Source: Subtercola sp. (GTDB taxonomy: Bacteria; Actinomycetota; Actinomycetes; Actinomycetales; Microbacteriaceae). From it: a DNA stretch of 32,411 nt. Made by a program: the position numbers and the translations under genes. The stretch spans positions 1-32,411 of the forward strand of contig JAODBB010000129.1 of the NCBI GenBank assembly GCA_025463745.1, in the 5' to 3' direction. The notes under the pieces were generated by a model. The model was not told the origin of the DNA. It searched no databases and was given only the letters and a program-made list of their open reading frames with translations. Below, one piece after another: positions 7,994 through 16,956 of the stretch; positions within the stretch are counted from its first letter, which is position 1, and the number at the start of each line of letters is the position of its first letter.

Positions 7994-9010
7994 TCATTTC
8001 CCAATCGCTTCAGCAAGCTGTTCGGCAGGGGCTTCGTACGGCATTCCCAGAAGCCTGAGGATGTTGCCGCCGAACATCAGTCGCCGATCCTCTTCGGTGA
8101 TCTCTGGGAAGTTCCATCCCTTACGAAGATCTTCGGGAATCTGGAAGTCGTACGAGAGATCCAGTAGATGCTGCGCGCTGGGCCACAGGGGCGTTTCGCT
8201 GCCCCAGATGACTTTCTCAGGGCTGCACCAGCTCAGCATCTTTCCGAAACGCATGGCGGTCTCGATCGGCGCGATCTTGATCATGTTGATCCACGTCGAC
8301 ATCGCCAGATAAACGTTAGGCAGCCTCGAAGCGAGGTCGATGGCCAGATCTTCGAACGGGAACGCCAGATGATGAACAATGAAGTTCATATCCGGGAAGT
8401 CCAGCGCGGCCTGATGCACGTCATCCGGCCGCAGGTCGAGCAGAGGCTCGAGCCCCTGCGGGTCGCCCTTATGCACTTGCACGAGATTGCAGCCGAGCTC
8501 GAGCATCCGCTCGTACATCGGGTATGCCAGCTTCCGATCGTCCATCCGCCACGAGTTGCCGAACGCATGCGCCGTATAGAGCTTTATCGACTTGGACCCG
8601 AGGTCGACGATCTGGGTAGTGATGTCGCGGAGTGCCGTATTGAGGCCTCGCAGCACCGGGTCGGTGCCGCCGGCGAAGATCATGCGGTTGGGCGCCAACT
8701 GAGTCATTTCGTAGACACGTTGCATGTTCACTTCGGGGTCTTCATTGAACAGCTCGAAGAGTGGCACCACCTGCGCCATGGCCCAGTCGATCTGGGATGA
8801 GCCACCGAAGATCTTGTCAACCACACCCTGGGGATTCGGCGGGATCTTGTAGAACTCCTCACGCGGCGGAATTCTTTCCACCTCACGCTTGTACATCTTG
8901 ATGTACTCGTACTTGAACGGCTGAGCAATGCGCCCGGCCGCGTTGAAGTTCTCATCAAGCAGGTTGTGAACATGAACGACAAGGTCGAAGATCACGTTTC
9001 CGTCACGCAT
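7994..9010 (-). CDS. Amidohydrolase family 2 (ACMSD/LigJ-type) metal-dependent hydrolase, lyase or hydratase
   Basis: 338-aa cytoplasmic TIM-barrel protein of the PF04909 (COG2159) type. Metal ligands visible are the N-terminal HxH (His13, His15 in DLVVHVHN), His in LVQVHKGDP and His-His in FIVHHLAFPFED. The closing strand reads VIWGSETPLWP; relatives usually have Asp (GSDYP) where this has Glu. The start at 9010 has GGAG 6 bp upstream and overlaps the RraA gene by 8 bp, so translation is coupled. The family includes decarboxylases, 4-oxalomesaconate hydratase (LigJ) and lactonases. Next to an RraA-type aldolase a hydratase or lactonase step before aldol cleavage is plausible. The exact reaction is inferred, not proven. 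Confidence 0.85.
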   Translation of the reverse strand: MRDGNVIFDLVVHVHNLLDENFNAAGRIAQPFKYEYIKMYKREVERIPPREEFYKIPPNPQGVVDKIFGGSSQIDWAMAQVVPLFELFNEDPEVNMQRVYEMTQLAPNRMIFAGGTDPVLRGLNTALRDITTQIVDLGSKSIKLYTAHAFGNSWRMDDRKLAYPMYERMLELGCNLVQVHKGDPQGLEPLLDLRPDDVHQAALDFPDMNFIVHHLAFPFEDLAIDLASRLPNVYLAMSTWINMIKIAPIETAMRFGKMLSWCSPEKVIWGSETPLWPSAQHLLDLSYDFQIPEDLRKGWNFPEITEEDRRLMFGGNILRLLGMPYEAPAEQLAEAIGK

Positions 9011-9734
9011 TTCTTGCTCCGTTTTCTTGTAGCGCGTCGACCTCAGCGTTGTTGCTGCGGGTGACGATCTGTGCGGTGGCAGCGATCCATGAGCGATCCC
9101 ATGTGTCTGCCAGAATCTGTTCGTATTGCTGTGCTTCTGAACGAACGACGGCTTCAGCTGCCGCAGCGACCTCGGGGGCCTGCAGACGAGGAACGAAAAC
9201 CACGCCGTCGAGATCGCCGACCACCAGGTCGCCATCCGAAACGACGCTTCCACCGACGGTAATGGGAGCGTGAACGTGCCCCGGACCGAACTTATAGGGG
9301 CCGCGGTGCGTCACCCCCCGGGCGAACACGGGCAAGTCCTGCAGCTGAAGCGACGACCGATCACGCACTGCGCCGTCGACCACGAGACCAGCCACGCCTT
9401 TGCGCGTTGCGTAGGCCACGATCAATTCCCCGAGCAGGGCGTTTCGCAGATCACCGCCACCGTCAACGACGATGACATCGCGAGGCCCGGCAACGTCGAG
9501 TGCATAATGGAGCGCGAGGTTGTCGCCGGGGCGAGTACGAACTGTCAGTGCTCGACCAACCATGGCGGGGCGGGACACACCTTCGGAGAATCCCGCGATC
9601 GGGAGAATACCGGCAGCGCCAGGGTCTCTGTTCAGGCAATCCGATATCGCCGCAGTCGGGAGGTTTTCGTACTGCGCCAGAACATTCTCCGGGATGTCTC
9701 GAAGGGGTCGAGCGTGCACTTCTATTGTGCTCAT
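9003..9734 (-). CDS. RraA-like aldolase/decarboxylase
   Basis: 243 aa, the RraA/MenG fold shared by the RNase E regulator RraA and the 4-hydroxy-4-methyl-2-oxoglutarate / 4-carboxy-4-hydroxy-2-oxoadipate aldolases. Typical elements are TAAISDCLN at the N-terminus, a DGGGDLRNALLGELI loop, then VAGLVVDGAVRD with the Arg-Asp pair that binds metal and substrate in the aldolases. GDLVVGDLDGVVFVP closes the domain. The ATG overlaps the stop of the FAH gene (ATGA), and the 3' end overlaps the amidohydrolase start. Actinobacteria with this arrangement rarely need an RNase E inhibitor. The context with FAH and amidohydrolase genes points to an aldolase splitting an oxo-diacid to pyruvate or similar. 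Confidence 0.85.
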   Translation of the reverse strand: MSTIEVHARPLRDIPENVLAQYENLPTAAISDCLNRDPGAAGILPIAGFSEGVSRPAMVGRALTVRTRPGDNLALHYALDVAGPRDVIVVDGGGDLRNALLGELIVAYATRKGVAGLVVDGAVRDRSSLQLQDLPVFARGVTHRGPYKFGPGHVHAPITVGGSVVSDGDLVVGDLDGVVFVPRLQAPEVAAAAEAVVRSEAQQYEQILADTWDRSWIAATAQIVTRSNNAEVDALQENGARNA

Positions 9735-10573
9735 CGTGCACCTACGACTGGGTTCTCGATGCGCCCGAGCCCCTCAATCTCACACCTGACCCGGTCGCCA
9801 GGCGCGAGATATTTCGGAGGTGACATCGCAAAGCCGACCCCATGCGGGGTTCCCGTGAGGATGACATCCCCTGGCTCCAGGGTCATTGACCGCGAAATGT
9901 AGGCGATGAGAAAAGGTACGTGGAACAGCATCTTCGACGTAGACGAATCCTGGCGCACCTCGCCATTCACTTCCGACCGAATAGCCAGGGCGTTCGGGTC
10001 ACTGATTTCGTCGGCAGAGGTGATCCAGGGGCCCACCGGACAGAACGTATCGAAGCTCTTGGAACGGGACCACTGCGATTCCGCCCTCTGCCAGTCGCGA
10101 GCCGAGACATCGTTCGCCACCGTGTAGCCGAAAACCACGCCCAGCGCGTCTTCCTCAGGCACATTTCGGCAGCGCTCCCCGATGATGACGGCGAGCTCGC
10201 TCTCGTAATCGCCCTTCTCGGTGAGTTCGTCGTCGATGACAATCTGGCTGAAGGGCCCCGTAACCGAGCTGGTGTACTTCGCGAAAATGATGGGACGTTC
10301 AGGCCGGGTGGCCTTCGTCTCCTCGATGTGGTCGAGGTAGTTCAACCCGATGGCCAAGATCTTGCCTACATTCCGCAACGGTGCGGTGAATGTCGGATCG
10401 GAGATCCCCTCGGCCCGATGCCCTGCGTAGGTGCGCTTGGCGTGACTGAACAGTCCGATGGCCTCAGCCGTCGTGGATGCGTCGAGACCGAGGGCCTTGA
10501 ACGTAACCCATGCCCCATCGTCGGCGATCGCGAAGTCTTCGGCGCCTCCGGAACGTATTCGTGCCAATTTCAT
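9731..10573 (-). CDS. Fumarylacetoacetate hydrolase family protein
   Basis: 280-aa Mg/Mn enzyme of the FAH family (fumarylpyruvate hydrolases, 2-hydroxyhepta-2,4-diene-1,7-dioate isomerases, acylpyruvases, some lactone hydrolases). Motifs: GLNYLDHIEE (N-terminal edge of the catalytic domain), GDYESELAVIIG (acidic metal ligands), GYTVANDVSARDWQ, SFDTFCPVGPW and TGTPHGVG. MKLARIRSGG at 10573 is the usual family start; an in-frame ATG at 10585 has a poorly spaced Shine-Dalgarno and is the alternative. First gene of the four-gene operon. It is preceded by a good promoter with a candidate GntR operator over the start site. Substrate probably a C5-C8 oxo- or hydroxy-acid from ring or heterocycle breakdown. 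Confidence 0.88.
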   Translation of the reverse strand: MKLARIRSGGAEDFAIADDGAWVTFKALGLDASTTAEAIGLFSHAKRTYAGHRAEGISDPTFTAPLRNVGKILAIGLNYLDHIEETKATRPERPIIFAKYTSSVTGPFSQIVIDDELTEKGDYESELAVIIGERCRNVPEEDALGVVFGYTVANDVSARDWQRAESQWSRSKSFDTFCPVGPWITSADEISDPNALAIRSEVNGEVRQDSSTSKMLFHVPFLIAYISRSMTLEPGDVILTGTPHGVGFAMSPPKYLAPGDRVRCEIEGLGRIENPVVGAR

Positions 10574-10592
10574 GTGAAACCCCATCTCTTCT

Positions 10593-10602
10593 GGTGACTT
10601 GG
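10593..10602. promoter_or_regulatory. Candidate GntR operator A (GGTGACTTGG)
   Basis: This word is identical to those at 11615-11624 and, inverted, at 13214-13223. All three cover the predicted transcription start. It is most simply the site of the FadR-type regulator encoded at 10773. Binding is inferred. Confidence 0.6.
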
Positions 10603-10604
10603 TA

Positions 10605-10634
10605 AGTCTAAAACACACCCGCGCCATTTGTCGA
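10605..10634 (-). promoter_or_regulatory. Promoter of the FAH-RraA-amidohydrolase-NifU operon
   Basis: Read on the minus strand: -35 TCGACA (10634-10629, five of six to TTGACA), an 18-bp spacer, then -10 TAGACT (10610-10605, TAnnnT type). The predicted start of transcription, near 10598, falls inside the GGTGACTTGG operator word. Confidence 0.6.
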
Positions 10635-10716
10635 CAGATTTCTGCTCGTGAAGAAGAAAGCTCGCTTCGCCCCTGCCGTTGATGAATCCCCTGAGATAGC
10701 ATCGATCAATACTTAA

Positions 10717-10726
10717 GGTGACCAGA
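10717..10726. promoter_or_regulatory. Candidate GntR operator B upstream of the regulator gene
   Basis: GGTGACCAGA carries the core GGTGAC of the other sites, here completed as the near-palindrome GGTGACC. It lies 47 bp before the gntR start codon, which fits autoregulation. No clear -35/-10 pair was found around it. Confidence 0.4.
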
Positions 10727-10772
10727 TGATGCAAATCCCTCCGGCACAGACCCACTCAGCAAAGAGGACTTC

Positions 10773-11576
10773 ATGACATTCCAGTTCGCACCTACTGCGA
10801 GCGTGCCTGTGCATGCGACACGCACGAAGATCAGTGACGAGATCATCTCCAACCTGCGCCGAAAAATCGCAAGCGGCGAGCTGGCCCGCGGTACCCAACT
10901 GCCCAACGAGAAGGAGCTCGCCCGGCAGTATGGGGTGAGCCAACCAACGATGCGGGAGGCGATTCGGGCTCTGGAGGCAATGGGGCTGCTTGACGTCTAC
11001 CACGGCAGGGGTGTCTTCGTTTCGCAAGATCTGAATACCTTTGTTTCGGAATCGCTGCACACCTTTGTCGAGTTCGAAAAGATCGGCTTGGCAGAAGCAC
11101 TCGACGTTCGTGGCGTGCTCGGCCGACACTCGGCGCGGCTGGCTGCACGCAACGCGGGGCAAGCGGAGGTCGACACCCTCGAGCTCGCGGTGAAGGAGTG
11201 TGACGAAGCTGGTGCCTTGCCGAATGTCCTCGAGATGGCGCGTACGGTGGTGAACTTTCAGTCGTCGATTTCGGCGGCTGCCCAGAATCCCCTGCTTTTC
11301 GGAGTGGAAACCTTCCTCATCCGCTTGATCCTGCAGCTTCAGGTCGATGCCAAGGAGAAATACGGAATCGGGTATTGGACGGAGCAGCTCAGCATGTTCC
11401 GAGCTGATCGACACGCAATCATCCGGTTCATCGAAGCCCGAGATGCTGACAATGCCGAACAGGCGATGGCGAAGTACCTTGTGGATCAGAAGGAGCTGTT
11501 CGAGCGGGATCCCGATATGTCAGTCATTCGATTCAGCCGGCCAGAGGGTTCGAAGCCGAACTTGCTGACACCATAG
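10773..11576 (+). CDS. GntR-family transcriptional regulator, FadR/FCD subfamily
   Basis: 267-aa DNA-binding regulator. N-terminal winged helix-turn-helix (about 15-85): ISDEIISNLRRKIASGEL, TQLPNEKELARQYGVSQ and PTMREAIRALEAMGLLDVYHG, then the wing GRGVFV. The C-terminal helical domain (about 90-250) has EALDVRGVLGRHSARLAARN and a DRHAIIRFIEARDADNAEQA helix. This matches the FCD fold, which binds a carboxylic-acid effector, often with a metal. AGAGGA stands 4-5 bp before the ATG. It sits between the divergent FAH operon and the downstream amidohydrolase gene, and the shared operator word in front of all three neighbouring units makes it the likely local repressor, released by a pathway acid. 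Confidence 0.9.
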   Translation: MTFQFAPTASVPVHATRTKISDEIISNLRRKIASGELARGTQLPNEKELARQYGVSQPTMREAIRALEAMGLLDVYHGRGVFVSQDLNTFVSESLHTFVEFEKIGLAEALDVRGVLGRHSARLAARNAGQAEVDTLELAVKECDEAGALPNVLEMARTVVNFQSSISAAAQNPLLFGVETFLIRLILQLQVDAKEKYGIGYWTEQLSMFRADRHAIIRFIEARDADNAEQAMAKYLVDQKELFERDPDMSVIRFSRPEGSKPNLLTP

Positions 11577-11582
11577 GCTGCC

Positions 11583-11612
11583 TTGACTGCCCTGGCTGGC
11601 CATCCTTATCAT
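11583..11612 (+). promoter_or_regulatory. Promoter of the amidohydrolase gene
   Basis: -35 TTGACT (11583-11588), an 18-bp spacer and -10 TATCAT (11607-11612), each five of six to the sigma-70 consensus. The -10 overlaps the left arm of the operator at 11611-11628. Confidence 0.65.
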
Positions 11613-11628
11613 CAGGTGACTTGGTGAT
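11611..11628. promoter_or_regulatory. Candidate GntR operator C
   Basis: ATCA and TGAT arms flank the shared word GGTGACTTGG (11615-11624), giving an 18-bp pseudo-palindrome. It covers the predicted transcription start near 11619, so bound repressor would block the promoter. Confidence 0.6.
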
Positions 11629-11650
11629 TAACGACAACGGAGGATTTTAG

Positions 11651-13057
11651 ATGCCAAAACAGGATGGGGCCAGCGACATCCTGGCAGCCCTCACCAGCGG
11701 CGACGACGACGGTCGACGTGTCGTCATTCAGGGGGCAACGGTCATCACGATGGACGCTGCGGTCGACGATCAGCTCGCCGGCGACGTGTTCATCAACGGA
11801 CGCCTCATCGAACGAGTTGAACCGCATGTACCTGGCCGCGAGCTCCCCGACGACGTCGTTGTCGTGCCCGCACACGGATGCATCGTGATCCCTGGTTTTC
11901 ACGACACCCATCGACACTGCTGGCAGACCCAGTTGCGACGCATGTTCGCAGCGGTCGACCTCGAACAGTACGTTGACGTGGCGCATGCACGGCTCGCCCC
12001 GGAGTACCGCGTCGAGGACATCTATGTGGCGACCCTGCTCGCCGGACTCGGCGCGATAGAGGGGGGCGTCACCTCGCTACTCGATTTTGCCCATAACACG
12101 AGAACGCCAGAATATTCGGATGCCGCGTTCCGGGCCCATGAAGACTCCGGAATCCGGGCCGTCGTTGCCGTCGCCCCACCGCTGAGCGGCGAATGGAACC
12201 ACCATTGGCCGGCCGATATGTCGCGGGTGGCAGAGTCCTCCCGAACATCGCGAGTGAGCAGCGCTTACGGAGTCTTCGGCACATCCGATCTCGGCGGAGA
12301 CGGCATCGCTTTAACCCCGGAGAATGTCGCGCACGCGAGAGATCTCGGCCTTCCGATCGTCACCGACGCGACCTTCGGGCCCTCCGCATCGGCAAACATC
12401 GAACGTCTCGGTGAACGGGGGCTGCTGGGGCCCGACATCACACTGATCCACTGCACAGCGCTGTCGTCGGCCGCATGGGACTACATCGAGAACTATGGCG
12501 TGCAGGTCGCACTGACAACGACCTCCGATGCGGAAATCGGGATCTTCGACGCCAATCCTCCCATCACCGAATCCCTCCGCCGCGGTATCAGGCCAGGGCT
12601 GAGCGTCGACGTCGAGTGCAGCCTGAGCGGCGATATGTTCGCCCAGATACGGGCCACCTACACGATCCAGAGAATGCAGGCTTTCGCCCGCGGTCAGCTC
12701 GCTGAGGCAGGGCCAGAGCCGATGTCTCCGCGTCGCGCTCTCGAAATGGCCACCATCGACGGTGCCGCCGTCAACCGTGTGGCGCACCTCTCCGGGTCGA
12801 TCACGCCCGGAAAGAGGGCGGATCTCGTCGTCGTCTCCACCGACGGCGCCAGTACGATGCCGATGAACAACGCGATCTCCAGCGTGACGCTCGGAAGCGA
12901 CTCGGCATCGGTCAGAGACGTCTTCGTCGATGGCACGATCCGCAAGTGGGGCGGAGAACTGGTCGGGGTCGATCTTGCCCACCTTCGTAAGCGCGTTGTC
13001 GAATCGCGCGACTATCTCCTTGAGGCCAGCGGGTATTCGCCGAATCCGTTGAGGTGA
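11651..13057 (+). CDS. Amidohydrolase of the ATZ/TRZ (cytosine deaminase-like) group
   Basis: 468-aa cytoplasmic metal-dependent hydrolase or deaminase of PF01979 type. It has a small beta-sandwich formed by the N- and C-termini (VVIQGATVITMDAAV; SITPGKRADLVVVSTDG) around a TIM barrel. Metal-site residues seen are HxH at 87-89 (DTHRH), His267 (TLIHCTALS) and Asp320 (LSVDVECSLSGDMF). The barrel strand that in most relatives supplies a His (V-H-A) reads VTDA here, with Asp239 in that place. GGAGG lies 7 bp before the ATG. It is a single gene under its own promoter with the GntR operator, and shares the regulon with the FAH operon and the transporter. Substrates of this group are usually N-heterocycles or guanidine/amide compounds; the substrate here is unknown. 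Confidence 0.87.
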   Translation: MPKQDGASDILAALTSGDDDGRRVVIQGATVITMDAAVDDQLAGDVFINGRLIERVEPHVPGRELPDDVVVVPAHGCIVIPGFHDTHRHCWQTQLRRMFAAVDLEQYVDVAHARLAPEYRVEDIYVATLLAGLGAIEGGVTSLLDFAHNTRTPEYSDAAFRAHEDSGIRAVVAVAPPLSGEWNHHWPADMSRVAESSRTSRVSSAYGVFGTSDLGGDGIALTPENVAHARDLGLPIVTDATFGPSASANIERLGERGLLGPDITLIHCTALSSAAWDYIENYGVQVALTTTSDAEIGIFDANPPITESLRRGIRPGLSVDVECSLSGDMFAQIRATYTIQRMQAFARGQLAEAGPEPMSPRRALEMATIDGAAVNRVAHLSGSITPGKRADLVVVSTDGASTMPMNNAISSVTLGSDSASVRDVFVDGTIRKWGGELVGVDLAHLRKRVVESRDYLLEASGYSPNPLR

Positions 13058-13074
13058 CTTCGCAGCATCCAACC

Positions 13075-13099
13075 CGCGGTCATTGGTACTACCACCGCG
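13075..13099 (+). terminator. Weak hairpin after the amidohydrolase gene
   Basis: CGCGGT (13075-13080) pairs with ACCGCG (13094-13099), and GGT/ACC inside the loop can add three pairs. No T-tract follows, so its termination strength is doubtful. Confidence 0.35.
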
Positions 13100-13179
13100 T
13101 TCTCAGCTGATTTGCGTGGCCCACCCACGCGGTTGCCAACGGCGTGCGAGGGCGCCCGGAATCTTCGCGAGACGAACTC

Positions 13180-13208
13180 TTGACGAGATTGTCGCGCGAT
13201 CCTAGGAT
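13180..13208 (+). promoter_or_regulatory. Promoter of the SnoaL-MFS operon
   Basis: -35 TTGACG (13180-13185), a 17-bp spacer and -10 TAGGAT (13203-13208). The predicted start near 13215 lies in the operator word that follows. The 5' leader to the first gene is about 95 nt. Confidence 0.7.
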
Positions 13209-13213
13209 AGACC

Positions 13214-13246
13214 CCAAGTCACCTGATCTCTTGATCAGAGGGTGAC
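13214..13246. promoter_or_regulatory. Candidate GntR operator D, inverted pair
   Basis: CCAAGTCACC (13214-13223) is the exact reverse complement of the word at sites A and C. Twelve to thirteen bp on, a second core GGTGAC (13241-13246) stands in the opposite orientation. Between them TGATC-TCTT-GATCA (13224-13237) forms another inverted repeat. The arrangement suggests two dimers or one extended site over the start of transcription. Confidence 0.6.
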
Positions 13247-13307
13247 CGGCAGCCCCTTACCCCAAGCCGGTCGTCGCCGGTGACACACCCAAACAGAAGA
13301 TCACTCA

Positions 13308-13877
13308 ATGGAGAGGACTCCACCCCTCATGTCGGAAGACAACATCTCAGCACGTGTCGCCAAACTCGAGGCACGAATACAAGAACTCGAAGATCTCAGA
13401 GCCATCCAAGATCTCGTGTACCGATACGGCTACTCGTTCGACGACGGCCGAATGGACGACTTCATCGATTGCTTCACCGAAGACTGTGTCGGCGAATACC
13501 TGCCGTTCGCCGAGGGATTCAACGGCCGCGACGAAATCACCAGGTTCGCCGAGGGAGCACGCGGCAAGTTCCCCAGGCTCACGGAAACCTTCCACTTCAC
13601 CGTCAGCCCAGTGATTGTGCTTGATGGAGACGTCGCGTCGAGCCGCTGGCACTGGATGAACCCGTCGTCAGCCGAAGAAGCGTCGGGCGAATTCGTGTCG
13701 GCCTGGCAGTTCGGAATCTACGAAATGGAGTTCCGCCGCGAAGAGAGCGGGTGGAAGATCAGTAGGAACAAGGTCACTTACCTCCACGTCTTCGACTTGA
13801 CCAAGGGATATGCCGGTCAGCCGATGTTCATCCTCGGCAGCGGCGATGCCGCCGCGGCCGATCACGCGACGGCATAG
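13308..13877 (+). CDS. SnoaL-like (NTF2-fold) protein
   Basis: 189 aa from ATG 13308; a second in-frame ATG at 13329 would give 182 aa and starts at the conserved region (MSEDNISARVAKLEARIQEL). A short N-terminal coiled-coil-like helix is followed by a SnoaL_4/NTF2 cone fold: LRAIQDLVYRYGYSFDDG, FIDCFTEDC, FNGRDEITRFAEGA, then FHFTVSPVIVLDGDVASSRW and the strand GWKISRNKVTYLHVF. These proteins act as cyclases, isomerases, hydratases or decarboxylases on small organic molecules in the cytoplasm, and no universal catalytic set exists. It is 12 bp upstream of the MFS gene and under the shared operator, so it probably acts on the imported compound or an early intermediate. Confidence 0.8.
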   Translation: MERTPPLMSEDNISARVAKLEARIQELEDLRAIQDLVYRYGYSFDDGRMDDFIDCFTEDCVGEYLPFAEGFNGRDEITRFAEGARGKFPRLTETFHFTVSPVIVLDGDVASSRWHWMNPSSAEEASGEFVSAWQFGIYEMEFRREESGWKISRNKVTYLHVFDLTKGYAGQPMFILGSGDAAAADHATA

Positions 13878-13889
13878 GGGCGTGCAATC

Positions 13890-15278
13890 ATGAGCGAAAT
13901 TACCAACCTCGACGCGACCAGCGCCACGGCGACAGGCAACCCGAAGCCGGCACAGAGCTGGCTGCCCGGATCCGTCGTATCCGTCGCCTACCGCAAGATC
14001 GCCTTCCGACTGATTCCGCTGCTCTTCCTCTGCTACCTCGCCGCTTACCTTGACCGAGTCAATATCAGCTTCGTCAAGGCGCAAATGCAAGTCGACATCG
14101 GGCTTTCGACCGCGGCGTACGGAATCGGCGCGGGAATCTTCTTCATCGGCTACTTCATTTTCGAAGTGCCGAGCAACCTGTTGATGGCGCGTATCGGTGC
14201 ACGCAAGACCCTTCTGCGCATCATGGTGCTCTGGGGCATCACATCGAGTCTCATGATGTTCGTTCACGAGGAATGGAGTTTCTACCTGCTTCGCTTTCTG
14301 CTCGGGGCATTTGAGGCCGGCTTCACGCCCGGCATCATCTTCTTCCTCAGTAAGTGGACGCCGGGAAGGCTGCGAGCGCGTTATCTGAGTCTCTTCATCA
14401 CAGCGACGGCCGTCGCCGGCCTTGTCGGCGCACCGTTCACCGGGTGGACGCTCACCGCACTCAACGGCGTCGCAGGCCTCGCCGGATGGCAGTGGACCTT
14501 CCTCTTGCAGGGTATTCCGCCCGTGGTACTCGGCATCGTGGTCTTCTTCGTCTTGCCCGACACGCCTCGCGAGGCGCGGTGGCTCAGCACGGAGCAGCTC
14601 GCTGCGGTGGAAACTGCTCTGGCAGAGGATCCTGAAGCGGCCGGCGGTCAGCACGTTCGCTTCGCCAGGGCGCTTCATGACTGGCGAACCTACGCGCTGA
14701 GCGTCGCCTACTTCTGCATCTCCGGCGGAATCTTCCTGGTCACCTTCTGGCTGCCCACCGCCCTCGGTCAGTACAAGGTCGAGCCCCAGCTGTTGGGGTG
14801 GCTGACGGCGATCCCGTATTTGGGTGCCGTGGTAGCGATGGTGATCATGGGCCGCCTCTCGGATCGCTTCAACGAGCGGCGCTGGTTCATCGTCATTCCG
14901 CTTCTCATCGGCGCTGCAGCCCTGGTGGCAACCATCTACAACACCTCATCGCTCACGGCAACGATTGTCTGCTTCACCATCGGAGCCGCCGGAATCTGGA
15001 GTGCATTCGCGGTCTTCTGGTCTGTGCCGCCGCTCTTCTACACTGGTGTCGCCGCGGCCGGCGCGATCGCGGTGATCAACTCGATCGGCAACCTGAACGG
15101 TTTCGTGAACCCGTTCATCGTCGGCGGAATCCAGACGGCAACAGGAAGCCTGAGCGGCGGATTGCTGCTGACCGTGGGTGGTCTTCTCCTCGGGGCGATC
15201 ATCGTGATCTTCACCGTCAGGCGGCCCGACAGACGCCATAGCGACGTCGTGAAGGGCGCGGGTATCGCGGCGGACTGA
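13890..15278 (+). CDS. MFS transporter, anion:cation symporter (phthalate permease-like) family
   Basis: 462-aa inner-membrane carrier with 12 predicted helices. Family marks: FLCYLAAYLDRVNISFVKAQM in helix 1, characteristic of the ACS family (phthalate, tartrate, glucarate, nicotinate and similar organic anions), LSTAAYGIGAGIFFIGYFIFEVPSN around helix 2, LMARIGARKTLLR as the loop 2-3 motif A, and LRFLLGAFEAGFTPGIIFFLS in helix 4. It lies 12 bp behind the SnoaL-like gene in one operon. Proton-coupled uptake of a carboxylate is the likely role, and gives the best clue that the regulon degrades an organic acid. A strong hairpin follows 9 bp after the stop. Confidence 0.9.
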   Translation: MSEITNLDATSATATGNPKPAQSWLPGSVVSVAYRKIAFRLIPLLFLCYLAAYLDRVNISFVKAQMQVDIGLSTAAYGIGAGIFFIGYFIFEVPSNLLMARIGARKTLLRIMVLWGITSSLMMFVHEEWSFYLLRFLLGAFEAGFTPGIIFFLSKWTPGRLRARYLSLFITATAVAGLVGAPFTGWTLTALNGVAGLAGWQWTFLLQGIPPVVLGIVVFFVLPDTPREARWLSTEQLAAVETALAEDPEAAGGQHVRFARALHDWRTYALSVAYFCISGGIFLVTFWLPTALGQYKVEPQLLGWLTAIPYLGAVVAMVIMGRLSDRFNERRWFIVIPLLIGAAALVATIYNTSSLTATIVCFTIGAAGIWSAFAVFWSVPPLFYTGVAAAGAIAVINSIGNLNGFVNPFIVGGIQTATGSLSGGLLLTVGGLLLGAIIVIFTVRRPDRRHSDVVKGAGIAAD

Positions 15279-15285
15279 TCAGTAA

Positions 15286-16905
<1,620 letters not shown>

Positions 16906-16956
16906 CGTCGGTCGACGACTCTCGAGCCGAAGGTGCACGTCTCGACGCCTCCCCTA

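Noticed and set aside
7994-9734. Naming the amidohydrolase and aldolase ligJ and ligK
   Set aside because: Order and families fit, but residues specific to those enzymes could not be verified and no ring-cleavage genes are present.
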